DNA of 64,000 nucleotides, taken from Antedon mediterranea (Eukaryota > Echinodermata > Crinoidea > Comatulida > Antedonidae). Location of the stretch: the NCBI RefSeq assembly GCF_964355755.1, contig NC_092671.1, positions 7,203,001 to 7,267,000 of the forward strand, in the 5' to 3' direction. How positions within the stretch are numbered: position 1 is the first letter of the stretch; each line of letters starts with the position of its first letter. Made by a program: the position numbers and the translations under genes. Positions 48,780 to 61,800 of the stretch are shown here, in pieces. The notes under the pieces are model-generated. The model saw nothing but the letters and a program-made list of their open reading frames with translations. It was not told the origin of the DNA and ran no database searches.

Positions 48780-51700
48780 AGAAGGGGAGCAATTTAGTGC
48801 TCTTCTGCCTTTTCCTTACGTGATGGACTGGAGACTACTATGAATTAAAAATTACTGTAGGTTAGCATTTCTCAAATGTCATTTAATACCACATGATGTA
48901 AATATTTCAAGTATTGGTACTCGATGTTATTCAATCAATTACCATTGCCTATTAAGATTCCAAAAGTTTATTGACCTTTATTATTATTATTATCACATAT
49001 AGGAAAAATTGAAAGTTGTTTTCTCTTTTTAAATAGCTGACCAATTACATACATGTGAATTTCAAACTGTTGATAAAGGTTGTGTGGTCCCATGTGGTAT
49101 AGAACAATTCCATGTCTAATTAATAATGGGCTACTGTACATGGAGATGAATCACTACAAACAATGAAATAGGATAATCAAATAATGTAATATTTTTGTTT
49201 ATATACGCCCCCTTCTTTTGGTACTATTGAACATTGTTCTAATAAATTAGCAAGAGTGACCTAATTTACTATAAAGTTATGTTTGACATGATACACATAT
49301 GAATTAAATATATTCAAAATGTAAAAATCTATGTCTGTATGAGCGCCGGGCAATACGTCGGGCAATACCACTGTCTTGGAAGGAGTTCAAGAAAATATTT
49401 TACTTTTCGGGTTATGTTCTCTCCTTGAAGGGCATAAGGCATTGTCGGTTTATCCAGGTAGGCTAAGACATATAATAGACACTGTATTATTGATTTTTAA
49501 TTCAAAAATTATTATTAATTATAAATCAGATTTAATATGTCCAATGGCACAGTAATTTGGATAGTAACACTCGTACTGTCAGCATTTAAAACAGCACTAA
49601 TACACTTTTTATTACACATTTTTATATTTAAATGGGCTGTACAGGCTGAAACCATTTGTAGTAAATGTTGAAATAACAAAAACGGTTTTGAGTTTGAAAA
49701 ATTAAAGATAAACAGAGGGAGACAGAAATGACCAACTTCCTTGTATAGGCCTCTCATTTCTAATTAATACCGTGGGCATAGCAAATAATTGCAGTACCGC
49801 CATGTATCATCAACTACAGAATGCTGTACTGTTTATAGTTAATCCCTGATGACTTGTTGTAAAACTAAAAGCAATCATTAAAGGTTAGGAGAAAAAATAA
49901 GTTGTGGTTTACAATCATACAAAACAAATAGGAGTCTATTTGTTACTGTTTGCTGAAGTAACTACCTACAGTAGGCCTGTACAGTAGAATGTTAAAAATA
50001 CTCTACAAGCCATCAAAGTGAACACATTTCTGAGAAAGATAGGTGAGGGATGTTGGGGGGTAAACAAGTAATAAATGTTGCATTGGTTGTGGGAATATCA
50101 ACATTTACTGTACACTACAGAGTCTTAGCAAACAGTACAGTTATTAGTATTACTGTCGTAGCAATACTACTAGTTAATATAAGTTAACATTATGAAATTC
50201 TTGGTAAGATAAAAATAGGGATTTCCTATAAATCACAAGTTAACTGCTTTGTCATTTCATAAAGTACATTATTACAGGACAAACATCTGTCTGCTGATCA
50301 GTAAAGAAAAACAAACATTGATATCATTCAGAAACCTGATATAGCTATAGGCATTGTAACCTGGAACCATACTACCCATGTACAGTACTGTGTAAGGGTG
50401 TTGCAACACAAATAAAAGTCAGCAAAGATACGGTTTTTAAAAGCATTCTGCAGCCGTGACTACACGCCCCTGACTAGACAACTTGCGTAAACACTAAAAA
50501 CGTACTTTATACTTACTAAAAATTACAATTCAATAAAAATAACATGTGATTTCAAAAGCAACACAACAAGTTAATGAGGCCAGACAGGTATAATAAACTT
50601 CCTTTATTCTACTAACTATTGTTTGACCACCAAAGCAGGACTAACCTTGCACAGGTACCAAGGCTAACAAACAATGGATTTTAAATGTTTACAAGATTTC
50701 CTACTATACAACAATATAAATGTACATAGTAACATGTGTATTTAGAACATGCAAACATATTGGAAAAGGATAAACAAAGTGTTAAGTTTGAATTGCATGA
50801 CAATATGTTTGTTTTGATATCCTTTTATAAAGCACCATGCTTGCTGTACTGTGGAAACAATGTGTTGGTAGTGTACAATTCAAGTGCTATAAGCTATAAA
50901 GTTTATTGCTAGAAAAAAGATCACTAAAAACTAAGTACAGTACATTGTACTTGGGAAACTAAGGGATTAAATAAGTTTCTAAATACCTATCATACTCTAC
51001 TATAAACCTAAAAAATGGTAGGGATAAATATCATTATTTATAGTATTATTAAATATCAAATATGGAATAATATTTACATGTATTTAGTTATCATAAAAAC
51101 CTTGTATTTAGAATATGATAAATAATGATGGTACTACAGTATTACTAAACTTAAAATATAATCATTAAACAAAAATTACGACAAGATTTCTTACCTTTAA
51201 ATAAAAATAATAAATTTAACAACAATTTAAATAACCGCAGATCAATTATGATACAACAGCCACAAACTATAAACAAATTATCCTGTGTGTTGAAAGTAGC
51301 AATTCTGGGCATCAGTTTGAAGACTTACCGCAGCAGATAAGCAAGTACTGAAAGCACTATAAAATATCTACCAAACTCTGTCAAGGTGATTCATAAAGGG
51401 CGAACAACTTCCCTTTTGTTTCCTGCCTCAATTTAATTTGCAGGAAAACAAAATTGCATTGTTTTACAGACTCATTTACAACAATTATCTTTATTGTATT
51501 AATGACCTCTCCCCAATAAAAGAATGAAATCAACTTTAAACTTTGGTAGAGTTTCGATATGATTTACAGATTCTATTATCTGACCTTTGTAGATGGTTGG
51601 TGACCTTTGGAGATAGCAGACAGTATTAAAAGTAGAACAAATTATTGGATAATGTAATGTGTCAGTTCTCAATCTTCAGTGCAGTTAAAATTTATAGTTG

Positions 51701-52365
51701 GGCTGCATATACAAAAAAAGCGTCTCATCTTTAAAAAATAATCAGGCAGAGGGGGGCGAAAATTCAGTAGGGGGAGTGACGCTAAACAAGTTTCTTTTAT
51801 ATATTCAGTACAGTTTCAAATCACACATTACACATACAGTAAATTAAAAAGGCCACCTTCATATTTAGTGAAGTATTTTCCCATAAAAAGTGCTTAAGAC
51901 TCATAATCAAAGAATAATAAAAACTCTTCAAACTTTTTCATTTCATTTCACAGACATCTACTGTAGGAAGATCCAGGAAGTATATAATACAGTACAATCT
52001 ATCTACAGTCTATCATGTGGTTTCCTGAACTCATCAATAAAAAAAAATGAAATTTAAGAACTTTCCTCATCAAAATTTATTTAACACCAAAAAATGATAT
52101 AAGAATAAGACATCCTTAATAAAGTACTAACAACACAATGCAGACTTTACACTTCGTACAGATAAATATCAGTTTAGTCTACAGACAAGATAATATTACC
52201 AGGATACACACTATTCAACATTATCAGGCAGACAGACACTTCTTATGTTTGTCTTCACTAATTACCTATCAAGAGTAAGGTCAATGGCATGCCATGAAAG
52301 ACACAAATTACAAATTTATTACTTTTTAAAAGTTCAATAAGGACATGTGAATGTGATATGGTATA

Positions 52366-52668
52366 ATAAATTACATGGTATTACATGTAAATTACATGGT
52401 ATTACATGTAAATTACATGGTATTACATGTAAATTACATGGTATTACATGTAAATTACATGGTATTACATGTAAATTACATGGTATTACATGTAAATTAC
52501 ATGGTATTACATGTAAATTACATGGTATTACATGTAAATTACATGGTATTACATGTAAATTACATGGTATTACATGTAAATTACATGGTATTACATGTAA
52601 ATTACATGGTATTACATGTAAATTACATGGTATTACATGTAAATTACATGGTATTACATGTAAATTAA
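52366..52668. repeat. 21-bp minisatellite, about 14 copies
   Basis: The unit TAAATTACATGGTATTACATG is repeated head to tail with essentially no divergence. As 21 is a multiple of three, several frames stay open on both strands (for example repeated HGITCKL), but these are not genes. The homogeneity implies recent expansion. Confidence 0.97.
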
Positions 52669-52826
52669 GATTAGATGTGGTTAGCCAATAATGTTCTTTG
52701 CTAGGCCTACCATCTGATGTCAAATGAGCACATGATAACTGTATTGTTGTATGTTGGTTAATTGATCATCTGCTCTGTACAGGGTAAGAAGAAAGTAAAT
52801 AAAACTATTTAAAATACACTAGTACC

Positions 52827-54585
52827 TAGGCTCGCGCTAACCGCTCGCCAATTCGCCAATGGCGACTGGAGTCTCCATTTGGCGAAAATAATTATTGCCT
52901 CGTTCGCCAAATTGGCGAAAATACATTTCCAAGCCTAGGCCTAGCCTGGTCGGCGTGACTTCTTAATGGGAGCGAGAATTCGCCACACTTCGGTACTTTC
53001 TGACTCGGGTACACTTTTTACCACAACAGCATTTTATGTGACGACGTCACGATCGCCGTGTTCATTTTTTTAGTTCTGTTTAAACATGCGCAGAGCGTGC
53101 CTCGATGACGTTTTAATGACACGCAGTTAATGTGATTGGTTCGTGGCCGGTCGTCGTCGACGTGATGATGAGCGAATAAAAGGGGAAGTCCCTATTCTTC
53201 GACGTAGAAAATGAACTTCGAGAAGAAAATGTAAACAGAAACATGTGGACGAATACTTCCGTAAACGAGGCTGTTCTGTTATTTAAAAAGGGGAATTTTA
53301 AATTTAACAAAGTAATTACCTCAATAGTATAATGTTAACATGTTTAATTTTATTTCCCTTTCGATTATTCTAACCGAAAGTTGCGCTTTAAATTGAATAG
53401 CTAAGAAACAACGTATACTACAACGGCAACCCTGGCCAAAGCGCGTTTCGGCCGCCTACATAGAATGGGTTACGGCCGCTGCATAGCAAATTCAAAGCTT
53501 CTTAAATTTCTGTGGTACATTTCTTCCTAACGTACTTGTTTTATATAATAGATTGATAAATATTCCACTTATTAAATAATTTAATAAATCGGTAAAATTG
53601 ACGTTTCCAAGCAAGTATTCCATGATGAGAGGCGACATTTTTCGACATGCCTCGTGTGCGGCGAATACTAGTTCAGAAAATGGAACAGTCCATTGTGCGG
53701 GGGTTATCCAATCATTAATTAACGCGCTAATACCTAGGCGACGGTAATTTAGTAATAAGCGGAGAACTGAATCCCCCGTAAGGAAAATGGTAAACACTGA
53801 TATTTATGGTAGGGATTATTTTTTTCAGTGGTTGGTCTTGTTGGCTTCTTCGCACCAGGTCCACGCAAAGTCAAATAAAACGATGTGGTTTATCAAACAG
53901 AAATATAAATTACCGTAGCTTTAATTCATTACTAAATTAGCCAGATTTTGATAATGAGAAAGGCTAAAAAATTGTTATCGTTAAAATTGACATATGAGGC
54001 GGATGTACATAATAATAATAACCGATTTACATATCAAAATAAAGAGTATTTAAAGCCTGATAACATGCAACAAAAATTACTCCACCACCTATTATGGACC
54101 TCGTGCGATCGGGTGCGAAAATGGGTAGGTGTTTTCCAAAGTTATTTTTAGCGCGCAGATTTCGGCTCGCCGGCTTTTGTACCTCATTTTTAACTCGTGT
54201 TTTCTATTAAAATATTTAATAAACATAGATTAAAAATATATAAAAATAATCCCTTAAACAAGATCTTTCCAGGCATATAATTTTTATTCTCATGGGTACA
54301 TAAGAAATAGTATATTTTTAACTTCAAAGACACGTCACTTTTTGAAATTTCACGAACGTGTTAAAATCGCGGTAACGAAAATCAGCTTCATTGGGATAAA
54401 TAATAATAATATAAATGTAAAAGAAGTAAAATAACAAACAAATACATGCATTATTTATTTAATAAACATTTTTGCGAATTTTTATGGTTTTTTAAATTTG
54501 GCTAAAGGATTTTCAATTTGGCTAATGTTTTTCAAAACCTTTCGCCATTTTGGCGAACGAAAATTTGACCTTAGCGCGAGCGTAG
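52827..54585. mobile_element. Candidate DNA transposon, 1.76 kb, AGTACC flanks
   Basis: The left end TAGGCTCGCGCTAA is matched by the right end TTAGCGCGAGCGTAG in inverted orientation, and AGTACC lies outside both (52821-52826 and 54586-54591). Subterminal regions share palindromic TTCGCC/GGCGAA words on both sides. The interior has higher CpG than its surroundings and a 101-codon minus-strand frame (53492-53797) with no recognised family. The superfamily is unknown. Confidence 0.6.
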
Positions 54586-55030
54586 AGTACCAATATTAAC
54601 GATCAATTATTCATTGCACAATTACCTTTAATCCATATTTTAATTATGTAACTTATAAATTTTGTGTTAATTTCTATGAAAAATTCACTAAAAATATACA
54701 AGGTGTACGAGAATCAATTTATACCAGTTAAGATATTATATTTGCATCAACAACATTGGAATCCTTCAAAGATAAATTTGTGAGTGCCCTTCCTCAACTT
54801 CAAGGACTGTACTAGACTACTACAAGTCATCCATTCCATACAACTCTATCTATTAATATTATATTAATTATTATAAATATAAAGTATAATAGAATAAATA
54901 TTAAGTAAAAAAATAGAATGGTCACATAAGTGTGCAAAAGTATATGTCGTATCATAAAAATGTACACAACAAATACAATCTACTAAAGGAAAGTTACTGA
55001 TTGAATTGTTTTACTTTTAAGTATTGTTCG

Positions 55031-55099
55031 TTCAATGCATGGCTGGTTACCTTTGTAAATGGTACACCCATGACTGACTGGCCATTCATGCATTGACCG
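55031..55099. repeat. Short inverted repeat
   Basis: TTCAATGCATGGCTGG and CTGGCCATTCATGCATTGA form imperfect inverted arms around about 35 bases. Possibly a small MITE remnant. Confidence 0.4.
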
Positions 55100-56909
55100 A
55101 AGATAGAGCACAGTACAGAGGAACTTCACTAGGCAACAATAGACGGCCTAGCTAGCTAGGGTGGTAGGAGGCTAGCTCAAGTCATCCATTCAAAATGGAC
55201 GTGACTAAAAATGAATAACCGAACACAACAAAAAATATCATAGGTTACAACCGTGCATGACTAGTAAAATAAAGCCTCAATATCCTAAGAAATTAATTGC
55301 TAGTACTGCAGGAAACTGTCATTACCTACCGAACATTTAAAATCATGAAGGACATTACTTGCCAATCCGAATGTGTCAATGGATAATTCGTGTTTCATCA
55401 TCAAAACTTTAATTGAATTTGCCGTGTCACTCGTGTACCACCATGGTGTTGTGAGAGAGTTGCACTTCCGCATTGGGGGGAAAAAGAAGAAGCTCCTCCT
55501 CTCCGATATGCATCATTGCACACCACAACTTAAACCATGGGCGTGGCAAAATGTTATTTAAATTTAATATTTATTTATTTTATTCAGTTTTCAGGTACAA
55601 ACAACAGCATAAAATACAAGACAACGGTGCAGCACCCTGAGGATTGCCGTGAGTGATAAAGCACTTGAATCGGCAAAAGTAAAACAATAAAAATACATAA
55701 GATATAAATTAAAAAATTGTGTTGTGTCAAAATATTAATATTGCTTTATTTAATAATAATTTAAATTGTATACAATATATCTATTCGCATAGCAACCCCA
55801 AACAATGGTGATTGTGGTTTTTTTTTTTTTTGTGAGATACGTTCAAAATAATATAAATAATAGTTTTTAAATGCAAATGGAGAGTCAACTTAGAAATTGT
55901 CATTGCTATTGCTAATTATTTAATACCGTTAATATTTACATTAAAAAATTGTAGTGGTTTATTAATATTCATTTACTTATTTAAATATATAGTATACTAG
56001 TGTATATAACGTAACTACTTCATTGAATCATTGAGAATAAAATTAAGTTTTATTCAATTAAATCTTTCAAGAGAGTAAATACAATAATTATTATGTTAAC
56101 ATTTCGTAATTGTATGCCCCTTTATCCCTACACGATTTTGAATACCACAGTCACCTAAAAAAATTCTCCGTAAAGTTAAATTTGAAAGTGTTTTAAGTTG
56201 TTGAATTTTTGTTAGTATAAAGTATAGAGGGCGATGTGCATTATTTTTGTAAACGCAACTAAATTAAAGAAACTTACTGTTGTTGTTGTTTTGTGCTGGT
56301 CCCAAGATACTTTAATAATGTTATATCATAACATTTTACTTTTTATATGTACATTGCATCAATTCTTTTTCAATTTGCATCGATTTCCATTCCCAGTTAC
56401 ACGGGGAGTAAAAAACATCACTTATAACAACACTCAAAGGAGAATATTGTTTTATTTATCCATGTCATGATGATGGGAATTAAATAAATACAGTACTTTA
56501 AAATTACAGAGTATAGGGCGATTAGAATTTTCCAATACTGAATAACAATAAAACTCAACTTTTATCTCTTCTTTGTTCTCAGCACAAAGAACAAATAATA
56601 ACAGATCTGTATCCAATAGATTCAAATTAAAAGGTATAAAATTTCTAACAAAAATACCAATTTTATAGTATAAATCTACATTCCGATGTGGTTCGTTGAA
56701 CATTTATTTCTCATGATGTCATTATTTTCTTTTTGGGACAAGGTCATCGATCAAATTTGCGTCTCGACGACACGAGTAAAATCCGAAACCATTGGAAGGT
56801 TTTAATTGACTCAAATAACACTGTATTGTACGAAATTTGAAGCCTGAATGCCCATGGGTTTTTTAGTTGATTCGTATAGGAACACCACCAAAAGCCAGTT
56901 TGGCAGGCG

Positions 56910-57069
56910 ATGGATTATGTTGATGCAGCTTCTTCTCTAGCTGTTGCTTCTAGAGGATACGAATATCTGTTTAAACTCTTATTTATTGGTGATTCTGGAG
57001 TCGGTAAGACGTCGATGATATATCGTTTCTCAGACGATAAGTTTAGTTCGGCATTTATTCATACGATAG
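56910..57069 (+). CDS. RAB8: Candidate alternative first exon of RAB8 (distal P-loop exon)
   Basis: The ATG is in good context (GGCGATGG) and opens a 53-codon frame that ends in a GTAAGT donor at phase 1, exactly like the proximal first exon at 58837-58960. The residues are [20 protein letters not shown] then [14 protein letters not shown] (P-loop G27-T34) and [16 protein letters not shown], the start of switch I. About 70 percent of the GTPase part matches the proximal exon. No further Rab exon lies between 57070 and 58836, so the simplest model splices it to 61110. It adds a 12-residue N-terminus. A separate, broken Rab gene is the alternative. Confidence 0.7.
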
Positions 57070-58836
57070 GTAAGTTTGTGGTTACAAGTTTTTATAAGGT
57101 CATCCAAACTCATACAGATCGATGTTTTCCAGATGCGTTGGATGAAGAAAGGAGAAAGGTTAATCGTACGTTAGGCCTACTACTGTTGCTCAAGAAATGG
57201 AAACAAAATCATTTATGACAATTGTTGTTATTAAAGTACACAACAAATTAAATGATTGATGTCAGCTTTCTTTGTGATTGCTCACTCACTTCACTCACAT
57301 TGTCAAACTTTGCATTGTTCGCTCCCTACATAAAATATATTGATAAATATATAATATTTCTGTCCTGTTTTAATCAGTACTGAACATAAATTAAATTTAA
57401 TTAGTCTTCGCCAACACTATTTCTTTTGATTTTCCCTGGTCCATGTTGTTTTTTTTTTTACATAACGTCTTAGATATTAATTTAATTTATTTTTTTTGTC
57501 ATTAATTATATTATATTTATATTATATTTAATTTCTGTTAAAGGAAAGTCTTTAAACAGTGTTTGGTTTCGCTTTTGACAATCCTGGGGAATGTATTTGT
57601 ATGTATTCTATGAGCCGATATTGAATAAATCAAATCAAAATAATGGTTTTGTCAAACAGTTATGGTCGGAAAATGGCAAAATCAACACTGTGATCATGTT
57701 ACAAAGTAATTGTCTAAACAATATAGACTCGACTCCTAACTTAAAAGTAGGAAACCTTTCGCCATTCTTCCCCTAACTTGCAAAGTGAACATTAGGCCTA
57801 TATGACATTAAAATGGCTTATGCAACAAGAAATTATTTCCAGGGGAAAATAAGCCTATTTAAGAATAATATAACTTGTAAACGCAAAATTGAGATCAGAA
57901 AAGAAAAAGAAAGGGTCAGTCATGTTGACGGTTTAGAAGAAATAAAGGCTGAAAACAGACAGAGAAGTTTCGCAGAAGAGGACTTTCCCGGGAACTTTCC
58001 CTCTCAAACTTCATTCACCGATAATGAAATAATGCGTAGGAAGAATAAGCCAACATATATTGTGAAACCAGCAAAGTAGATATTGACCCAATAAAAATAA
58101 ATAAAGATAACCTGAACTTTATTTCGTTTAAAATAACGAAAAAAATACAGTTATACTATCCCGTCACAATTGTGCGAACTTTTATAGGCCTAAACTAAAA
58201 TTACTTCAGTCCTGGTTGGAACAAGTAAATTAGTTATAGGTAAATAATTAATTTTTTTCCCTTTATGAAATTGTTTTTTGTTATCCTTAAAAAAAATATA
58301 GAATTTGTCAACATTCTGTTATGCGCCGGACATTTTTCAAGTTGATAAGTGGTCTTTATATCTGATTTTTTTAAACGGTCGGTTGGTCGATAATTTTGTG
58401 ATATACACAAAACGTAGTTTTTAAAAACATTGAAAATGAACTATCCCTGACACTTTTAAGCGAGCGTGAGAACAAATCGAAATGAAAAAGAGGAGAAATT
58501 ATAATTAATATGTACAGGCCTTAATCAGTGACAGTACGATAGAAATTTGAATTTTTATATTCGGTTCCTGATTTTGATTACCTTTCTTTTGAGTGGCTGG
58601 CTACTCACTGAAACTTCGGAAACAATCCTAATTTTAGCCATACAAATATTATCACTGCTGTTGTGAAAAATTGAATTATTTTATTATATTGAATTTGAAA
58701 AGTTTTTTTTTTATCGAATTCCCAAAATCAATGCGGAAATGCATCAGACCTCACACACATGCTCAGAGTATACGTCATAGCCAACTAACACTATGCAAAT
58801 GAGTTCGTGGCCGACAATGGTTGCAGTGGAATCGTC

Positions 58837-61800
58837 ATGGCCAAAACCTACGATTTTCTGTTTAAATTGCTACTTATAGGTGATTCTGGTGTCGGGAAGA
58901 CTTGTGTATTATTCAGATTTTCAGAAGATGCATTTAATTCAACTTTTATATCAACAATAGGTGAGAAATCGACCCCAATAACTTGCAAATTACTGTTCAT
59001 TAATGGTTATTTCTAGGCCTCGCTTGGAGGCTCTGTTCCAATGTGTTATCCACTACTTCCGCCCTTTTTGCGACTGACTTCGAACATTCCCTTTGAACTG
59101 GTGGTATACCTTGCTTACAATTACATGTACTTAATTTTAAATGGGCGCTAGAAAGATAATTGAATAATGAATATAATAATGATATATTGCCGATTCATTG
59201 TTATTTGGCTCTCTATTCTTATCATGTAAAAACTACACACACGGCATACAAAACAGATAGATAAATAATAATATTAATAATATTATTAATAAATTATAAA
59301 CATCAAGAAAAATTAAGTAGGCCTATGCTGCAGCAGCTAGGTAGACCTACTAATACTAGCTGGGCTTGGTAATAATTATTATGAACTTTTTGATTGACTA
59401 GAATAAGCTTAGTTAAGTGGGGGTGGGGGGGGGGGTGAGAGTGCCTAACAGGTAATACAGTCTGATTTAGTAGTACAATCTTTCTGTTGAAGCATCTATC
59501 CATGCCATGGATGGAATTATTCGTTGGTTTTTAATTTTACTAAAATGATATGTACGCTGTAAGAGAATTATATAATAATAGTAATACAGAGATGAAAAAT
59601 TGAACATTTGTTGACAGTACTACAGTAATTAAAACTCATGTCATTTTGTCTAGTCTGAACTACAGTACTGTACTAACATAACAAAGCTGCACACATAAAA
59701 TACTATTTGTACAGTACTTGCTGCTGTCGGAATTTAGGAAAGACAAAATTCATGAATTTCAATCAGCAATAATACACAAACTTTAAAAGCCCATTAAGAA
59801 TATTAATTGTCACTTTATATTCTGTGAAATGACTTACACATAGCAACAGTTTAATTTCAGCTGCCTATTAATAGCTCAGGTAAGTTGAGTAGTTGATATT
59901 CTTGTGCGACTTTTTATCAACTAGTACAAAACAAAACAGTACCTGTTTTATAACACCCCCATCCCCCCCCCCCCCCAACTCCTACTGCTGAAAAATAATA
60001 CCACCCACTACTAATATAACCCTTTTGAATATTGCCTCCAAGATTTACCCACCATCCACCATATAAATCTTAAGTTGCAAAACCTTACTCAACTTAAGGT
60101 AAATCTGTATAATAAAACCAAAATTTTCTCATAATTTATTCAGTAATTTAGTTTCCATTAGTTTGTATAGCAATTAGTAGATTGAAATGACACTTGCTGG
60201 CCTGCCCTGTTTCTCTTTTAACATCAATCGTTTTTGTGATAATAATATGATGTACTGTACTCCTATACACTTTGTCTGTGTTTCACTTTATTATTATTCA
60301 TTATGATAACATATTAGTTAATTTGAATCTCCAGTGGGATTGCCTTTGGGCATTAATACGTTCCCATGAGCATTTAAAATTACAGTAACTTTAGACCTAA
60401 TTCTGTACTATATCTGTAATATAGTGGAAATTTGAATTACATTTTAAATGTTAGTAATTCTTGTACAAACCTTGAGTGTACCAGCCTACAAACCAACAAA
60501 TGAATTAGCAATGACTAGCTGGACAAAATTACAGGCAGCCTTGACACTTATAATAAAATAAAAAAATACTGAGACTTTGTATAAAATAAATGAACCTGTA
60601 TTTAAAATATGTTTTATTGTCCGTTTTGTCGTAAAGAAAGTGTTTGAGTGATGGAATTACAATTTACTACAGTATTATGTATTTAATGATTGTAAGATAT
60701 AATAATATATTATATTGTACAACAATTATTTTTAACTTAAATATGTAAATAAATAATATATTATTTAAACAATTGTAGTGACAATGGCAATTTAACTTAA
60801 TATGCTGATTCTCTTTTACAGTAATAATCTGTAGTATTCAATATTTATACAGTTTGGTGTATATAACCTACACTTACTGATATTATCAAGGTCACCTGAT
60901 AGAATAAATAACTTTATTATCCAATTTTTGTTGGCTCTTTGTAACTACAGACACTAGTTGTGTGGGTAGGTAAACTATATAGTTGCTATTGCAGTGAGTC
61001 AGTTGAAGTACTTCCCACTCAAATTAGTACAATTCACAATCATATTCAGAAGTTTAAACAAAACTTTATAAATGTAATATTCTTATCTGATTTGTATGTT
61101 TATTTGCAGGAATTGATTTCAAGATTAGAACAATAGAATTAGATGGAAAGAAAATCAAATTACAAATATGGTAGGTTATTTTTTTTAAACCAAAAATGTT
61201 TTTTTATGAAAAACAATGCCGTATTTTATCTTGACGATATGACCCTGGTAAAAATATTAGTTTGATACAGTAAATATGTGAGCAAGATGAAATTTTAAAG
61301 TACTGTATAAAGTTCTTTCTACACTATCAACCTTTATGTGACCAAAAAAATGTGATATGGACATGATGTCAGATCACTACCATATTTGGGCATATCTCTT
61401 ATCATATTTGGGCACTAGTTTGATAGTGTGGACAGAGTTTAAGATTAATTTAATTTATTTAAATTAATATATAGAGCTATCCTTGAATTCCTTAAAACAT
61501 AGAGGAAAAAATAAATGTTTTGAATTGTTTTTCCTCCATGCTTGTAACTGGAAGCTACTATATCGATAATATTTTTTAATTCAATTATAAAATTCAGAAA
61601 TCATAAATAATATTGTACATGTTAGTAGATTAATATAAATGTGGTTATTAAACTGCATGCATTACACTATATTTTAGAGAATTAATAATATTGTTATTGA
61701 ACTGTACCTGTATGAATTACACTGTATGTTGTTGTTTATTAGGGATACAGCAGGCCAGGAACGATTCAGGACTATCACCACAGCTTACTACAGAGGTGCA

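Larger units (their letters stand above)
47000..56900. other. Gene-poor 9.9-kb interval
   Basis: Between the CDC42SE start and the first RAB8 exon I recognise no protein-coding exon. It contains a Harbinger-like element (47271), a MITE fragment (48740), a 21-bp satellite (52366) and a 1.76-kb transposon-like element (52827). It may hold promoters or untranslated exons of both flanking genes. Confidence 0.5.

Noticed and set aside
52334-52723. Long frames on both strands with repeated heptapeptides
   Set aside because: They are produced by the 21-bp minisatellite; no splice context or homology.
53492-53797. 101-codon minus-strand frame as an independent gene
   Set aside because: It lies wholly within a candidate transposon and has no recognised domain; treated as part of that element.
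57813-58079. An 88-codon plus-strand frame ending RRKNKPTYIVKPAK, followed by AATAAA
   Set aside because: The end faintly resembles a tubulin tyrosine ligase-like motif, but the rest does not match and no other exon of such a gene was found nearby. It might be a remnant, but this is not supported.
58807-58836. N-terminal extension of RAB8 starting at GTG ([10 protein letters not shown])
   Set aside because: GTG starts are not expected in animal nuclear genes, and homology puts the start at the following ATG (58837).
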